A DNA stretch of 64,000 nucleotides. Origin: Teredinibacter sp. KSP-S5-2. Lineage in GTDB: Bacteria > Pseudomonadota > Gammaproteobacteria > Pseudomonadales > Cellvibrionaceae. Of the stretch, positions 53,178 to 62,914 are shown in pieces. Below the pieces are notes generated by a model, which was given only the letters and a program-made list of their open reading frames with translations, was not told the origin of the DNA and searched no databases. The translations under genes were made by a program, and so were the position numbers. The stretch covers positions 3,811,001-3,875,000 of the forward strand of contig NZ_CP120416.1 of NCBI RefSeq assembly GCF_032773895.1, given 5' to 3'. How positions within the stretch are numbered: position 1 is the stretch's first letter; the number at the start of each line of letters is the position of its first letter.

Positions 53178-56100
53178 TTAAAACTTAGCTTGGACATATA
53201 CACCAAAACGTCGGTCAGTTTTAAACTGGTTTCGGATGGTTCTATGGCCTTCCTGGTTAAGCTGGAGCTCAGTAGTAATAACTTCATCGGTAATGTTTGA
53301 AGCTTCCAAACCAACTTTGAAATTATCATTAATGTTATAAGCTAGGGAGGCATCAAGTTGTCCAGTATCAGTTGCATACACAGGAGCAAAGTGATCCGCA
53401 TCTCTACGAGTTAGCAAGTACTCAGAACGCCAACTGTATGCTAGACGAGCAGAGATATCATATTTCTCGTACATTAACGCAAAGTTAAAGTTGTCATCTG
53501 AATATCCAGGTAGCCCCAGATCAGTAAAGGTTCTAAAGCTATTTCGGCCACCTTCACCACCAGAACCTTCACCAAACCCTTGCTTATCATTAATCCCAGA
53601 TTGGTCAATATAAGTATAGTTTGCCGACACACCTAAACCGCTAAGTGCTCCCGGGAGGAAATCAAAGAACTGGCTATAGGCCATTTCGATCCCGCTAATA
53701 TCCCCTCCATCAGTATTAATATCCTGCTGAAACGCAACAGTTTGCTCAACACCACTTTCAGGGTTAACCACTTTTTGATTGTAAAGTCGTTGTCGAATAA
53801 TATTGTCTAGCTCTTTACGGAACAAACTTACAGTTAACGAACCCGCATCAGCAAAATACCACTCCGCAGTGACATCCATGCTCAAGGCCTCTTCAGGCTC
53901 GATATATGGATTCCCAGCCTCACCAGAGAATGAAATGCTATTAACAACACCTGGCCCGGACTGCGAATTATCATATTCCACACTCTTAGATAGTTTCTGA
54001 TAGTTGCGGAAATTCCTAAAGATTGGCATATAGACATTTTCAGATATTGCCAAACGGGTTATAAAGTCATCAGTCCAAGAAACACTTAAGTTAAAGCTAG
54101 GCAGCACTTTAGTGTACTTATCGCCCTTAACCGTTGCTGGCTCAGTCTCCGCACTATTGGCGAAAGCATTTTCATCTGGGAAGTTTGCCGCGACATAATC
54201 CCCAATACTTTGATTAGATGCCTCATCCCAACCGAACGCGACTGGAAATAAAATTGCGCCTGTAGAGCTTACCTGCCATGAAATATATCTAGCACCAAAA
54301 TTACCTTTAACAGGGAAGCGCACATCATCAAAGGAGAAACTACCCTGCAAATACAACTCCATACGATCTTCATTTGTTTCAGTAATTTCCGATTGGAGAT
54401 ACTTACCATCCACAACGTTATCACGCCCAGAAAGATCAGTAGCAGTATTACTGTATGGCATATCTTGCTCGAACTGTCTTAAGGTATCCGAGAAACCGCG
54501 AACCATATCCATTCTAGGAAACAGGAATGACTGATCACCATTTAACAATCCACCGCCATGAAAATCGTTAGCACTGAACGTGTAAGCTTCGAAATATTCA
54601 GGGTGGTATAGATAACTACCTTCAAATGGAAGCTCCCACCAAGTTCCCCATGGGTTATCCGCATCCGTTGTATCGGGATCCCACCAACCGGCCCAAGGCG
54701 CACTCACTTCACCCCAGTTCCAGTCGGAATCTTTTGCCGTCTGGGTTTTATCTGACAAATAAACGCCGGTTTTAAACTCAGAGAACCAAGAACCCTCAAA
54801 CTCATACGTTAAATCAAACGTAAAGGCAGTTGAATTTGCTTCAATATTCTCCTCTTTATCCATGGAAGAATAAATGAAAGCTTGCTCTGGAAATGCTGGA
54901 TTAACTGTGGCATCGGGATAACCGATGCTGGAGATATCACTCCCAGACAATTGAAATGTGGTTGAAGTAACAGCATTAAATACCGAACGATCATACTCAA
55001 CATTGGTTGGCGCATACGTACCATTTGCATGCCAGCTATTTACAGGGCGCATTTGACTCGATAACGAGTAGTCAACAACATTGTTTTTCGATTCAATTCT
55101 TTGAACATCGAAATCAAGTGTCAGAGCGTCCTCAGGCTTAATTTTGATATGAAGACTAGTATCTTTAATATCAGTGTCAGTCTTTCTCCAACGAGTCTGC
55201 GCGTTCAACCACGTTGTGTACAGTTCTCCGCCCGTCATAAAGCCATCGCTATCGAACTGAGAATCGACAACTATAACTTCTGCTGGATCAACCTCATAAC
55301 CACGTGTACCAGCCCAAATTACCCTCTCATCCCACTCAAGGCTTGCATCAGAATAAATATGCTCAAGAGTTAATTCGACTTTTTCACTCGGGTCTGCCCA
55401 CTGTAATGAAGTTACAATACCTTTTCGTTCTCGAATGGAATCAGATGAACGAATTGTAGTACCAGAAGGAGCATAGAGCTTTTGCCCTTCGTAACCGGGA
55501 ATTTCAGTCCCACCTGGCGCAAAATAATCAGTCTCGTTAGCCTCGGCACTACGCTCGTAGTAATTATCAATACCAGCACCATCACCACGATCTTTAAATT
55601 CCGAATCAGTCGCTCCGAACAGGAATCCGATTTTCCCGGCATCCCCCTCCCAAACATTGCTAAACATACCTGTTATGACTGGAGTCCATTCTTCACGATG
55701 ATCCCCATAGGTTCCTTTCAAGCTTGCAAATATAACTTGCTCGTCACTATCAAAAGGCTTTCGCGTGACAAGGTTTACTGTACCCGCTACACCACCTGCA
55801 ATTAAATCCGCGGTCTGATTCTTAACAACCTCTACACTACCTAGTAGTTCTGCAGGAATATCAGAGTATCCTAGACCGCCGCCATATGCCCCTGCACTAA
55901 ATGCGTCTCGTCCGTTAATTTCACTTCTGACACGCTGCAAACCACGAACGATTACACCGGAACCCTCCGAGGAAAAATGGTTTGGATCTTCCGCACTTGA
56001 AAAGCGATCCATTGTTACACCAGGGATCCGCTGCAATGCCTCTGTCACCGATTTATCAGGTAATGCTCCAATATCTGAGGCCGTAATCACGTCCTTAACC

Positions 56101-56288
56101 GTGCTCGCCTCTCTTTTTAAATCCTGAGAGGACATGATACTGCCCCTCAGGCCATAGACGATTACCTCTTCATCTATCACGCCATTATTTACGGCTTCTT
56201 CTTGAGCGTAGGCAAATGAAGTCGCCATACTTGCTGCTGCGGCACTAACTGCCAGGCCGAGCAACCTTCGTTTGAATTGAACAGACAT
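53178..56288 (-). CDS. TonB-dependent outer-membrane receptor
   Basis: 1036 residues. Signal peptide 1-28 (...SFAYA). An N-terminal EEVIVYGLRGSIMSS precedes the plug (about 60-185: 'DVITASDIGALPDKSVTEAL', IPGVTMDRF, VIVRGLQRVRSEINGRD, AGGVAGTVNLVTRKPF). A long 22-strand beta-barrel ends RRFGVYVQAKF with the terminal Phe. This subtype, with the 'LRGSI...LKREASTVKD' opening, is typical of marine gammaproteobacterial receptors for oligosaccharides and related nutrients. Substrate unknown. GGGGG precedes the ATG. The divergent AraC-family gene is its likely regulator. No neighbouring glycoside hydrolase. Confidence 0.93.
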   Translation of the reverse strand: MSVQFKRRLLGLAVSAAAASMATSFAYAQEEAVNNGVIDEEVIVYGLRGSIMSSQDLKREASTVKDVITASDIGALPDKSVTEALQRIPGVTMDRFSSAEDPNHFSSEGSGVIVRGLQRVRSEINGRDAFSAGAYGGGLGYSDIPAELLGSVEVVKNQTADLIAGGVAGTVNLVTRKPFDSDEQVIFASLKGTYGDHREEWTPVITGMFSNVWEGDAGKIGFLFGATDSEFKDRGDGAGIDNYYERSAEANETDYFAPGGTEIPGYEGQKLYAPSGTTIRSSDSIRERKGIVTSLQWADPSEKVELTLEHIYSDASLEWDERVIWAGTRGYEVDPAEVIVVDSQFDSDGFMTGGELYTTWLNAQTRWRKTDTDIKDTSLHIKIKPEDALTLDFDVQRIESKNNVVDYSLSSQMRPVNSWHANGTYAPTNVEYDRSVFNAVTSTTFQLSGSDISSIGYPDATVNPAFPEQAFIYSSMDKEENIEANSTAFTFDLTYEFEGSWFSEFKTGVYLSDKTQTAKDSDWNWGEVSAPWAGWWDPDTTDADNPWGTWWELPFEGSYLYHPEYFEAYTFSANDFHGGGLLNGDQSFLFPRMDMVRGFSDTLRQFEQDMPYSNTATDLSGRDNVVDGKYLQSEITETNEDRMELYLQGSFSFDDVRFPVKGNFGARYISWQVSSTGAILFPVAFGWDEASNQSIGDYVAANFPDENAFANSAETEPATVKGDKYTKVLPSFNLSVSWTDDFITRLAISENVYMPIFRNFRNYQKLSKSVEYDNSQSGPGVVNSISFSGEAGNPYIEPEEALSMDVTAEWYFADAGSLTVSLFRKELDNIIRQRLYNQKVVNPESGVEQTVAFQQDINTDGGDISGIEMAYSQFFDFLPGALSGLGVSANYTYIDQSGINDKQGFGEGSGGEGGRNSFRTFTDLGLPGYSDDNFNFALMYEKYDISARLAYSWRSEYLLTRRDADHFAPVYATDTGQLDASLAYNINDNFKVGLEASNITDEVITTELQLNQEGHRTIRNQFKTDRRFGVYVQAKF

Positions 56289-56814
56289 TTTACAGCCCCC
56301 TATATAGTAGCTTTTTTGTTTTTGAAAGTTCAGTGTATAAAAAATATCTTATTATTAAGTAGTACTTTTCAGGCACATATATGTACGTATCCACCAGCAT
56401 TACCTAAAGTAACCACTTTTAAATCAGTACCATGAGTACTGCTACAACATCAATAGTTTGCGTGACCTATTTCACGAGTTGCGATGGTATTTGTTCTTAT
56501 TTAAAAACCATTTTTTTACAGCAATCTCTTCTATACCCACTAAGAGTAGTACATTTCCGCTATATCCAAACAACAGTTCGAATAGATTTTGTTTGCATCC
56601 CATCACTTCATGTAACGTTTCAACCTAGTCCACTTATTTCATACTGATGAAGGGAAACGAGAGCCAGCGAAACCTCAAGTGCACCGTTTATCCGCCAATA
56701 AAATCTTAAGTGTTGAAATAAATACATCCATTGTGTATATATAAAGACTACACCCAAACAACCAAAAGCTCCAGTATATTTGAGCCTACGAACTTCAGAC
56801 GAGTGGTGATCAAC
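56289..56814. other. Divergent control region between the TonB receptor and araC-type gene
   Basis: 526 bases, AT-rich, without a convincing gene. It holds several small dyads: CAGTAC/GTACTG at 56425-56441 and AAAGT/ACTTT at 56406-56419. These are candidate regulator sites. The receptor promoter must lie on the minus strand here. Confidence 0.5.
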
Positions 56815-57714
56815 ATGACAGCGGCGAGTAAACCCTTCCGGGAAAAGGTGCTTCCATCGACCAATTCTTCTTGGCGCTTCTGGCGTTATGAAGGCACATC
56901 CATCCCATTTAACTGGCATTACCACCCGGAATACGAAATAACATTAACGCTCAACAGCCATGGCCACAGATATGTTGGCGACTGTATAGAGCAATATGAA
57001 GAGCTTGATCTGGTGTTTGTGGGACCTAACCTACCGCACACTTGGTGTAGCCATCATTCTCTTGATGGGCAAACCCAACCAGTCTATGTTGCCCAAATTC
57101 CAGCCAGCTGGCTTGAGTCAATGACTGATACCATGCCAGAGTTTGAGGGCGTCCGGCATCTATTGGCACTATCCAAACGCGGTGTAAAATTCAGCTACGG
57201 CAAAGCCAAGGAAGTCCTCAATATCTTTGACAGCATGCATACCGCCGACCCCATGAAACGATTTATCGGCCTCATGGAAGTGCTTAAATGCATGCTTGAG
57301 GAAGAGAACCCAGTCACCCTATCAAGCAGTAGCTTCAGCTTCACCCTGAAAAACGACATAGCTAACGACAAGATCGAAAAGGTTATTCAATACATCCACG
57401 ACCATTACACAGAGAACCTAACGGCCGATCAGCTCGCAGACGTTGCTCACATGAGCACAAACCACTTTCACAGGTTTATTAAGCAAAGAACGGAACAAAC
57501 CTTCACCGAACTAGTAAACCAACTTAGAGTAGGTAAAGCCTGTTCACTGCTAATTAACAGTGACCTTCCCATTTCAACAATCAGTGATTTGAGCGGCTTC
57601 AATAACACGTCGAACTTCAACCGCAGGTTCCTACAGTTCAAAAAATGTACCCCAAGCCAGTTCCGCAAAGCATTTTCAGGAAAAATGAGCAGAAAAGCAG
57701 CATATGCCGTGTAA
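56815..57714 (+). CDS. AraC family transcriptional regulator with cupin sensor domain
   Basis: About 299 residues from ATG 56815. The N-terminal cupin region has 'FNWHYHPEYEITLTLNSHG', where the HxHxxxE pattern is typical of sugar-responsive AraC proteins, and VGPNLPHTW. The C-terminal double helix-turn-helix starts at 'LTADQLADVAHMSTNHFHRF' and ends 'FNNTSNFNRRFLQFKKCTPS'. A longer frame from 56731 lacks family character. It diverges from the TonB receptor. Confidence 0.9.
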   Translation: MTAASKPFREKVLPSTNSSWRFWRYEGTSIPFNWHYHPEYEITLTLNSHGHRYVGDCIEQYEELDLVFVGPNLPHTWCSHHSLDGQTQPVYVAQIPASWLESMTDTMPEFEGVRHLLALSKRGVKFSYGKAKEVLNIFDSMHTADPMKRFIGLMEVLKCMLEEENPVTLSSSSFSFTLKNDIANDKIEKVIQYIHDHYTENLTADQLADVAHMSTNHFHRFIKQRTEQTFTELVNQLRVGKACSLLINSDLPISTISDLSGFNNTSNFNRRFLQFKKCTPSQFRKAFSGKMSRKAAYAV

Positions 57715-57911
57715 TTTAGCACCAAGCTGATCCGAACTTCGGCAATTGAGTTCGGATCTTCGCTAAATTTCGCAAAGCCATCCAATTTACATAGACAGCG
57801 CCATTTAAAAGAGGCACAATCGGCCTCATCTGGCAATTTTCATGCAGTTTGTGGAAGTTCGCCGAATTTCACTGATAAATGCGAATCATTAAATCAGCAA
57901 GGCGGTTGGCA

Positions 57912-58361
57912 ATGGCGACGATCCTAGTTTTACATGGGCCGAACCTAAACCTTTTAGGTACCCGCGAACCAGAAATATACGGCTCAGATACTCTGAGCGG
58001 CATCAATCAGGCATTAACCATTCAAGCAAAGGACGCTGGCCATCATCTTATGGCCTTGCAGAGCAATGCCGAGTATGAACTCATTGATCGAATTCATGAT
58101 GCAAAACTGGAAGCGGTTAATTTCATTATCATCAACCCCGCCGCGTTTACACACACCAGTGTTGCGATTCGGGATGCCTTAGCTGCAACTGAAATTCCAT
58201 TTATCGAATGTCACTTATCTAACGTTCACGCACGTGAAGAGTTCAGGAAGCATTCCTACTTTTCAGACCTTGCTCAAGGCGTGATCTGTGGCTTCGGAGC
58301 GCAAAGTTACACCCTGGCTTTACAAGCAGCCATTCATTTTATAGACAAACAAAACGGCTGA
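57912..58361 (+). CDS. aroQ: Type II 3-dehydroquinate dehydratase
   Basis: 149 residues. It dehydrates 3-dehydroquinate in the shikimate pathway. [21 protein letters not shown] carries the catalytic Tyr lid, [12 protein letters not shown] the substrate-binding part, and [16 protein letters not shown] the catalytic His. Start ATG 57912 gives the family's N-terminus; the in-frame ATG at 57879 adds 11 unlike residues. It leads accB-accC, as usual in gammaproteobacteria. Confidence 0.96.
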   Translation: MATILVLHGPNLNLLGTREPEIYGSDTLSGINQALTIQAKDAGHHLMALQSNAEYELIDRIHDAKLEAVNFIIINPAAFTHTSVAIRDALAATEIPFIECHLSNVHAREEFRKHSYFSDLAQGVICGFGAQSYTLALQAAIHFIDKQNG

Positions 58362-58448
58362 GTTTGCAAAGAAAAGCAACATGCAACCCAGCGCTACACA
58401 ATTAAATCGAGTCATATCGTTTAAGAATACTGTAATCGAGAGGATCTA

Positions 58449-58904
58449 ATGGACATTCGTAAAATTAAAAAACTGATAGAGTTGTTAGAAGAATCCAATG
58501 TCGAAGAGCTTGAGATAAAAGAAGGCGAAGAATCTGTTCGCATTAGCCGGGGATCTAAAGGTTCGGCTCAAGCCGTCCAAACTCTTGTTCAACCTGCTGC
58601 AGCCCCTGCACCCGCTCCTGTTGCCGCACCCGTTGCTGCACCAGAAGCCCCTGCCCCGGCAGAACCAACGGGCCATCAGGTTAAGTCACCCATGGTGGGA
58701 ACATTCTACCGCTCACCTAATCCTGGCTCGCCCGCATTTATTGAAGTCGGCTCCAAGGTAAAAGCTGGCGATGTTATCTGCATCGTGGAAGCAATGAAAA
58801 TGATGAACCAAATCGAAGCTGACAAATCCGGTATCGTTGAAGCGATCCTTCTGGAAGACGGTGAACCCGTAGAGTTTGACCAACCATTGGTTGTTATCGC
58901 CTAA
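58449..58904 (+). CDS. accB: Biotin carboxyl carrier protein of acetyl-CoA carboxylase
   Basis: 151 residues. It carries the biotin that shuttles carboxyl groups from AccC to AccAD in the first step of fatty acid synthesis. An N-terminal helix and Ala/Pro-rich hinge (about 45-72) precede the biotinyl domain with target lysine Lys117 in EAMKM. The thumb [11 protein letters not shown] identifies the acetyl-CoA carboxylase type. Confidence 0.97.
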   Translation: MDIRKIKKLIELLEESNVEELEIKEGEESVRISRGSKGSAQAVQTLVQPAAAPAPAPVAAPVAAPEAPAPAEPTGHQVKSPMVGTFYRSPNPGSPAFIEVGSKVKAGDVICIVEAMKMMNQIEADKSGIVEAILLEDGEPVEFDQPLVVIA

Positions 58905-58924
58905 CCCCAGAAGAGGAACGCACT

Positions 58925-60268
58925 ATGTTCGAAAAAGTTCTCATCGCCAACCGAGGTGAGATCGCCCTTCGAGTTCTCCGAGCCTGTAAAGAACTTGATA
59001 TCAGAACCGTCGCCGTTTACTCCACGGCCGACCGCGATCTCAAACACGTATTACTCGCAGACGAGTCAGTTTGCATCGGTCCAAATTCATCGCTGGAAAG
59101 CTACCTCAACATCCCTGCGATTATCGCAGCGATGGAAGTAACAGATTCTGTCGCTGTTCACCCGGGTTATGGTTTTCTGGCAGAAAACGCTGACTTTGCT
59201 GAGCAAGTTCAAAAAAGTGGCTTTCACTTTATCGGCCCAGACCCCAACGTCATTCGTATGATGGGGGATAAAGTTGCCGCAATTGATGCAATGAAAAAAG
59301 CTGGCGTGCCCACCGTACCAGGCTCAGATGGCCCGTTACCGGATGACAGAGAATACTGCCATAAAATGGGTAACGAAATTGGCTACCCTGTCATCATTAA
59401 AGCTGCCGCAGGCGGTGGCGGCCGCGGTATGCGTGTTGTTCATACAGAGTCTGCTCTTTGGAGTTCCATTCAGGTGACTAAATCGGAAGCAAAAGCCGCT
59501 TTTGGTGACGACACCGTATACATGGAGAAGTATTTGCAAAACCCGCGTCACGTGGAGGTGCAAATTATCTCTGATGGCCAGGGAAACACCGTGCACCTGT
59601 TCGATCGAGACTGCTCATTGCAACGTCGACATCAAAAGGTTCTGGAAGAAGCTCCAGCACCTCACATCGACCCGGAAGCTCGCGAGCAAGTATTCCAATC
59701 TTGTGTGAACGCCTGTAACGAAATTGGCTATAAGGGCGCAGGAACATTCGAGTTCTTGTATGAAGACGGAAAATTCTTCTTTATCGAAATGAATACCCGT
59801 ATTCAGGTTGAACACCCAGTGAGCGAAATGATTACTGGCGTGGATTTAATTCGAGAGCAAATCCGCGTTTGTGCAGGTCAAAAACTCAGCCTTAAACAGG
59901 AAGAAATCAAATGTAACGGCCACGCTTTCGAATGCCGTATCAACGCAGAAGATCCAAAGTCATTCCTGCCCTCTCCAGGAAAGGTTGAGAAATTCCATGC
60001 TCCTGGTGGCTTGGGTGTACGCGTCGATTCACATTTATATGGTGGCTACAGCGTACCGCCCTACTACGACTCCATGATTGCCAAAATCATTACTCACGGT
60101 GAAGATCGCACTACAGCATTAAAGCGTATGGAAATTGCATTGGACGAACTAGTGGTAACGGGAATTAAAACCAACACGCCGCTACAAAAAGAATTGGTTC
60201 GTGACAAGGCGTTTGCTGAAGGCGGTGTCAACATTCATTACCTTGAGAAAAAACTTGGCCTTTCATAA
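58925..60268 (+). CDS. accC: Biotin carboxylase subunit of acetyl-CoA carboxylase
   Basis: A 447-residue ATP-grasp enzyme that carboxylates AccB-biotin. N-terminal [18 protein letters not shown], the Gly-rich lid [32 protein letters not shown], and the catalytic [13 protein letters not shown] are all present. Length equals the family. The gene lies 20 bases after accB in one operon. Confidence 0.98.
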   Translation: MFEKVLIANRGEIALRVLRACKELDIRTVAVYSTADRDLKHVLLADESVCIGPNSSLESYLNIPAIIAAMEVTDSVAVHPGYGFLAENADFAEQVQKSGFHFIGPDPNVIRMMGDKVAAIDAMKKAGVPTVPGSDGPLPDDREYCHKMGNEIGYPVIIKAAAGGGGRGMRVVHTESALWSSIQVTKSEAKAAFGDDTVYMEKYLQNPRHVEVQIISDGQGNTVHLFDRDCSLQRRHQKVLEEAPAPHIDPEAREQVFQSCVNACNEIGYKGAGTFEFLYEDGKFFFIEMNTRIQVEHPVSEMITGVDLIREQIRVCAGQKLSLKQEEIKCNGHAFECRINAEDPKSFLPSPGKVEKFHAPGGLGVRVDSHLYGGYSVPPYYDSMIAKIITHGEDRTTALKRMEIALDELVVTGIKTNTPLQKELVRDKAFAEGGVNIHYLEKKLGLS

Positions 60269-60301
60269 ATTAGAAGGCTCTTTGTTCACTATCCCCCGGA
60301 A

Positions 60302-60333
60302 ACTGCGCCTGTTTAAGGCGCAGTGTTGTTTTT
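60302..60333 (+). terminator. Intrinsic terminator between accC and prmA, abutting the prmA start
   Basis: ACTGCGCC (60302-60309), a 7-base loop, GGCGCAGT (60317-60324), then GTTGTTTTT running directly into the prmA ATG at 60334. It should end the accBC transcript, and it occupies the place of a prmA Shine-Dalgarno. Confidence 0.82.
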
Positions 60334-61230
60334 ATGGCATGGCTACAACTACGAGTTAATTGCTCACGCGAATCCGCCCCAAATTGCGAAAAAGTCCTAG
60401 AGACCTGTAACGCGCTAGCCGTTACTCTGGAAGACAACGCGAACCAGCCCATATTCGAACCCGAATTAGGCGAAACACCACTTTGGCAGGAGACTCGTGT
60501 CACAGGGCTATTTCATGCAGACATGGACACCGATGCGCTATTAAAAAAAGTAGCGGATGAACTAAAACTGCCTATTGATAATCTGCACTGGCATATCCTG
60601 GAAGACAAAGACTGGGAACGGGAATGGATGCAACACTATCACCCCATTCAATGCAGCAACCAATTTTGGATATGCCCCAGCTGGACTGCACCTCCAGACC
60701 CTAACGCCTGCAATTTATTACTCGACCCAGGCTTGGCATTTGGCACAGGCACACATCCCACTACTTTTTTGTGCTTACAGTGGATTGCAGAGCAAGCAGA
60801 GCAAAACCCTGACTACTACCAACAAAAGGTAATCATTGATTACGGATGTGGCTCGGGCATTCTAGGTATTGCCACCCTGTTACTCGGAGCACCATTGGTT
60901 TCAGGCGTCGACATTGATCCGCAAGCACTCATCGCAACACGGGAAAATGTAAAGCGGAACAATATTGAACAGGAACACTTTCCCGTTTTCCTGCCCAACA
61001 AGTTCAATAGTCCATTAGCAGATATCTTATTGGCCAACATTCTCGCCGGCCCTCTCGTTGAACTCGCTCCAACATTCGCCAGCCACCTGAAAGCAGGCGG
61101 AAAGCTGTGCTTGTCAGGCATACTGACAACACAAAAAGAGGCTATTGTTGAAGCCTATAACGAAGCATTTGTTATAGACGAAACACGCGAGAAAGATGGC
61201 TGGATTTGCGTTCTGGCAACAAAAAAATAA
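60334..61230 (+). CDS. prmA: Ribosomal protein L11 methyltransferase
   Basis: 298 residues. PrmA trimethylates residues of L11 using SAM. N-terminal 'MAWLQLRVNCSRESAPNCEK' is the substrate-recognition domain. 'LDPGLAFGTGTHPTTFLCLQ' and VIIDYGCGSGILGIA form the SAM site, and LANILAGPLVELAP the catalytic loop. An intrinsic terminator ends at the base before the ATG and there is no recognisable ribosome binding site, so translation initiation or the start itself is unusual. Confidence 0.96.
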   Translation: MAWLQLRVNCSRESAPNCEKVLETCNALAVTLEDNANQPIFEPELGETPLWQETRVTGLFHADMDTDALLKKVADELKLPIDNLHWHILEDKDWEREWMQHYHPIQCSNQFWICPSWTAPPDPNACNLLLDPGLAFGTGTHPTTFLCLQWIAEQAEQNPDYYQQKVIIDYGCGSGILGIATLLLGAPLVSGVDIDPQALIATRENVKRNNIEQEHFPVFLPNKFNSPLADILLANILAGPLVELAPTFASHLKAGGKLCLSGILTTQKEAIVEAYNEAFVIDETREKDGWICVLATKK

Positions 61231-61372
61231 GAATGCACCATAATTTGGTTACAATGACATAAGAAGCGTGACGTAGCACGCTGTCACAGACCGATAGATA
61301 ACCGCTAAAATAGCTGGTTAACAATAACAGAATTTGCGTTTTAACTGTCCTAGGAAGTATTTTACAGACACA

Positions 61373-62617
61373 ATGTCAAGCTCAATTACTCGCTGCCCGA
61401 AATGCTCTACCTGTTTCCGAATTAGCGATTCCCACCTGAATCTTGCTAAGGGGTCGGTGCGTTGCGGATCCTGCTTACATGTATTTAACGCAAAAGAACA
61501 CCTGGTCAAATCCAAAACAGCTCAACCAGAACCTCAACCCTCGAATGCAGCAGATCCTGATGACGATCTGCTAATCAGTGATGACATGGAAATCTCGGAT
61601 ACTCAAGAGGGAGACGGCCTTGGAGAAAAGTTCAACACAGACTTCAACGATAACATTCTCTACAGCAGCAATATCAGCAAGCAGGAAACAAATCTGTTTG
61701 AACGAGAATTCAAAGACAATGATGATGATGACGAACTGCAATCCGATGAGTCTTGGGCGCTGGATTTATTGAACAATCCAGACAAAGACGAGACGCAATT
61801 AAGGAAACAACAAGTTGACGCTGAAGAAGAAGCAGACCATTTCGATGATGAAGATGCTTATGAAGAGCACGAGGAAATAGAAGAAGAGCCTCAACACTAC
61901 CAGAGACAACACATCACTTCCGCCTTCCAAATAATAGAAGAGCAGGAAGAGACCGACGAAGAGATTCGCAAAGTGTTGTTTGGGGACGACGACCCGGACT
62001 TTACGTCCAGGCAGCAAAACGACATTTCAGAGATCACCTATCCAAGCAACCCAGGGGACAGAATGCCCCCGAGTAAAAATACAGTGTATCTGGACTTCGA
62101 ACCCGAGCCGGTGGAGATGGCATGGAAAACCCACAACCCACTATGGGATTCGAAAGCACTTTGGGGAAGCCTTTCTCTACTTGCAGGACTTATCATCCTG
62201 ACCCAGATAGCCTGGCTAAAGTTCGATACCCTAAGTCGTGTATCCCCCTATCGAGCCTATTACCAAACCGTCTGCTCTGTTATCGGCTGCCAGTTACCCG
62301 AACTTATTGATTTATCGCGTATCAGAACGGCAAACCTAGTAGTCAGAAGTCATCCCTCGGTACCCGGTGCCTTGATCGTCGATACCGTTCTGCAAAACAC
62401 TGCCGACTTTCCCCAACCCTTCCCCACTCTGGACTTAATCTTCACAGATTTAAACAACCAGACTGTTGCAGCCAGGCGCTTTGCCCCCGAAGAGTATCTC
62501 GGCGGCGAGATGGCAGGCAAAAAGCTTATGCCAAGCAAACAACCTGTCCATATTGCCATTGAAATTGCGGATCCTGGACAATCCGCAGTTAGCTACCGCC
62601 TCACAGTTGCCCACTGA
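61373..62617 (+). CDS. Zinc-ribbon (MJ0042) and DUF3426 membrane protein
   Basis: 414 residues. An N-terminal zinc ribbon with two Cys pairs (RCPKCSTCF and RCGSCLHVF) precedes a long, strongly acidic low-complexity region (about 50-230, runs of Asp/Glu), one membrane helix (about 262-280, SLSLLAGLIILTQIAWLKF), and a C-terminal DUF3426 domain. The same plan occurs between prmA and dusB in Pseudomonas. Function unknown. I start at ATG 61373 where the family N-terminus begins; an upstream TTG at 61334 is less likely. Confidence 0.88.
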   Translation: MSSSITRCPKCSTCFRISDSHLNLAKGSVRCGSCLHVFNAKEHLVKSKTAQPEPQPSNAADPDDDLLISDDMEISDTQEGDGLGEKFNTDFNDNILYSSNISKQETNLFEREFKDNDDDDELQSDESWALDLLNNPDKDETQLRKQQVDAEEEADHFDDEDAYEEHEEIEEEPQHYQRQHITSAFQIIEEQEETDEEIRKVLFGDDDPDFTSRQQNDISEITYPSNPGDRMPPSKNTVYLDFEPEPVEMAWKTHNPLWDSKALWGSLSLLAGLIILTQIAWLKFDTLSRVSPYRAYYQTVCSVIGCQLPELIDLSRIRTANLVVRSHPSVPGALIVDTVLQNTADFPQPFPTLDLIFTDLNNQTVAARRFAPEEYLGGEMAGKKLMPSKQPVHIAIEIADPGQSAVSYRLTVAH

Positions 62618-62838
62618 TAACGCTATACCCAACGGGTAGGCAAAACACTTTCAGCGCCAACCGTTCGGGTTTTTGATCCAGATTGCAGCACTTTGCGATT
62701 CCTCACCATCAAGACGCATTTTTAACCAAACTGGTCAAATTATGTGTTTTCATTCGATCCGAAGAGGAGTATCATTCCCAACCCTTCGTGAGGGATCGAA
62801 AAGTCACTTTTCCGCGACAAAATCACGCATCAATTTGT

Positions 62839-62851
62839 TATGATGCGCGCC
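62839..62851 (+). promoter_or_regulatory. Probable -10 and GC-rich discriminator of the dusB-fis promoter
   Basis: TATGAT (62839-62844) is followed directly by GCGCGCC. A GC-rich discriminator marks promoters under stringent and growth-rate control, as known for dusB-fis in E. coli. The -35 is poor. If transcription begins here, the ATG at 62840 cannot be the dusB start. Confidence 0.5.
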
Positions 62852-62914
62852 GCTCACGAAGCGCAGCCTAACTGCAGACAAATCAAGCAGGCAATTCTTT
62901 TGGGGGAGAGTCGT

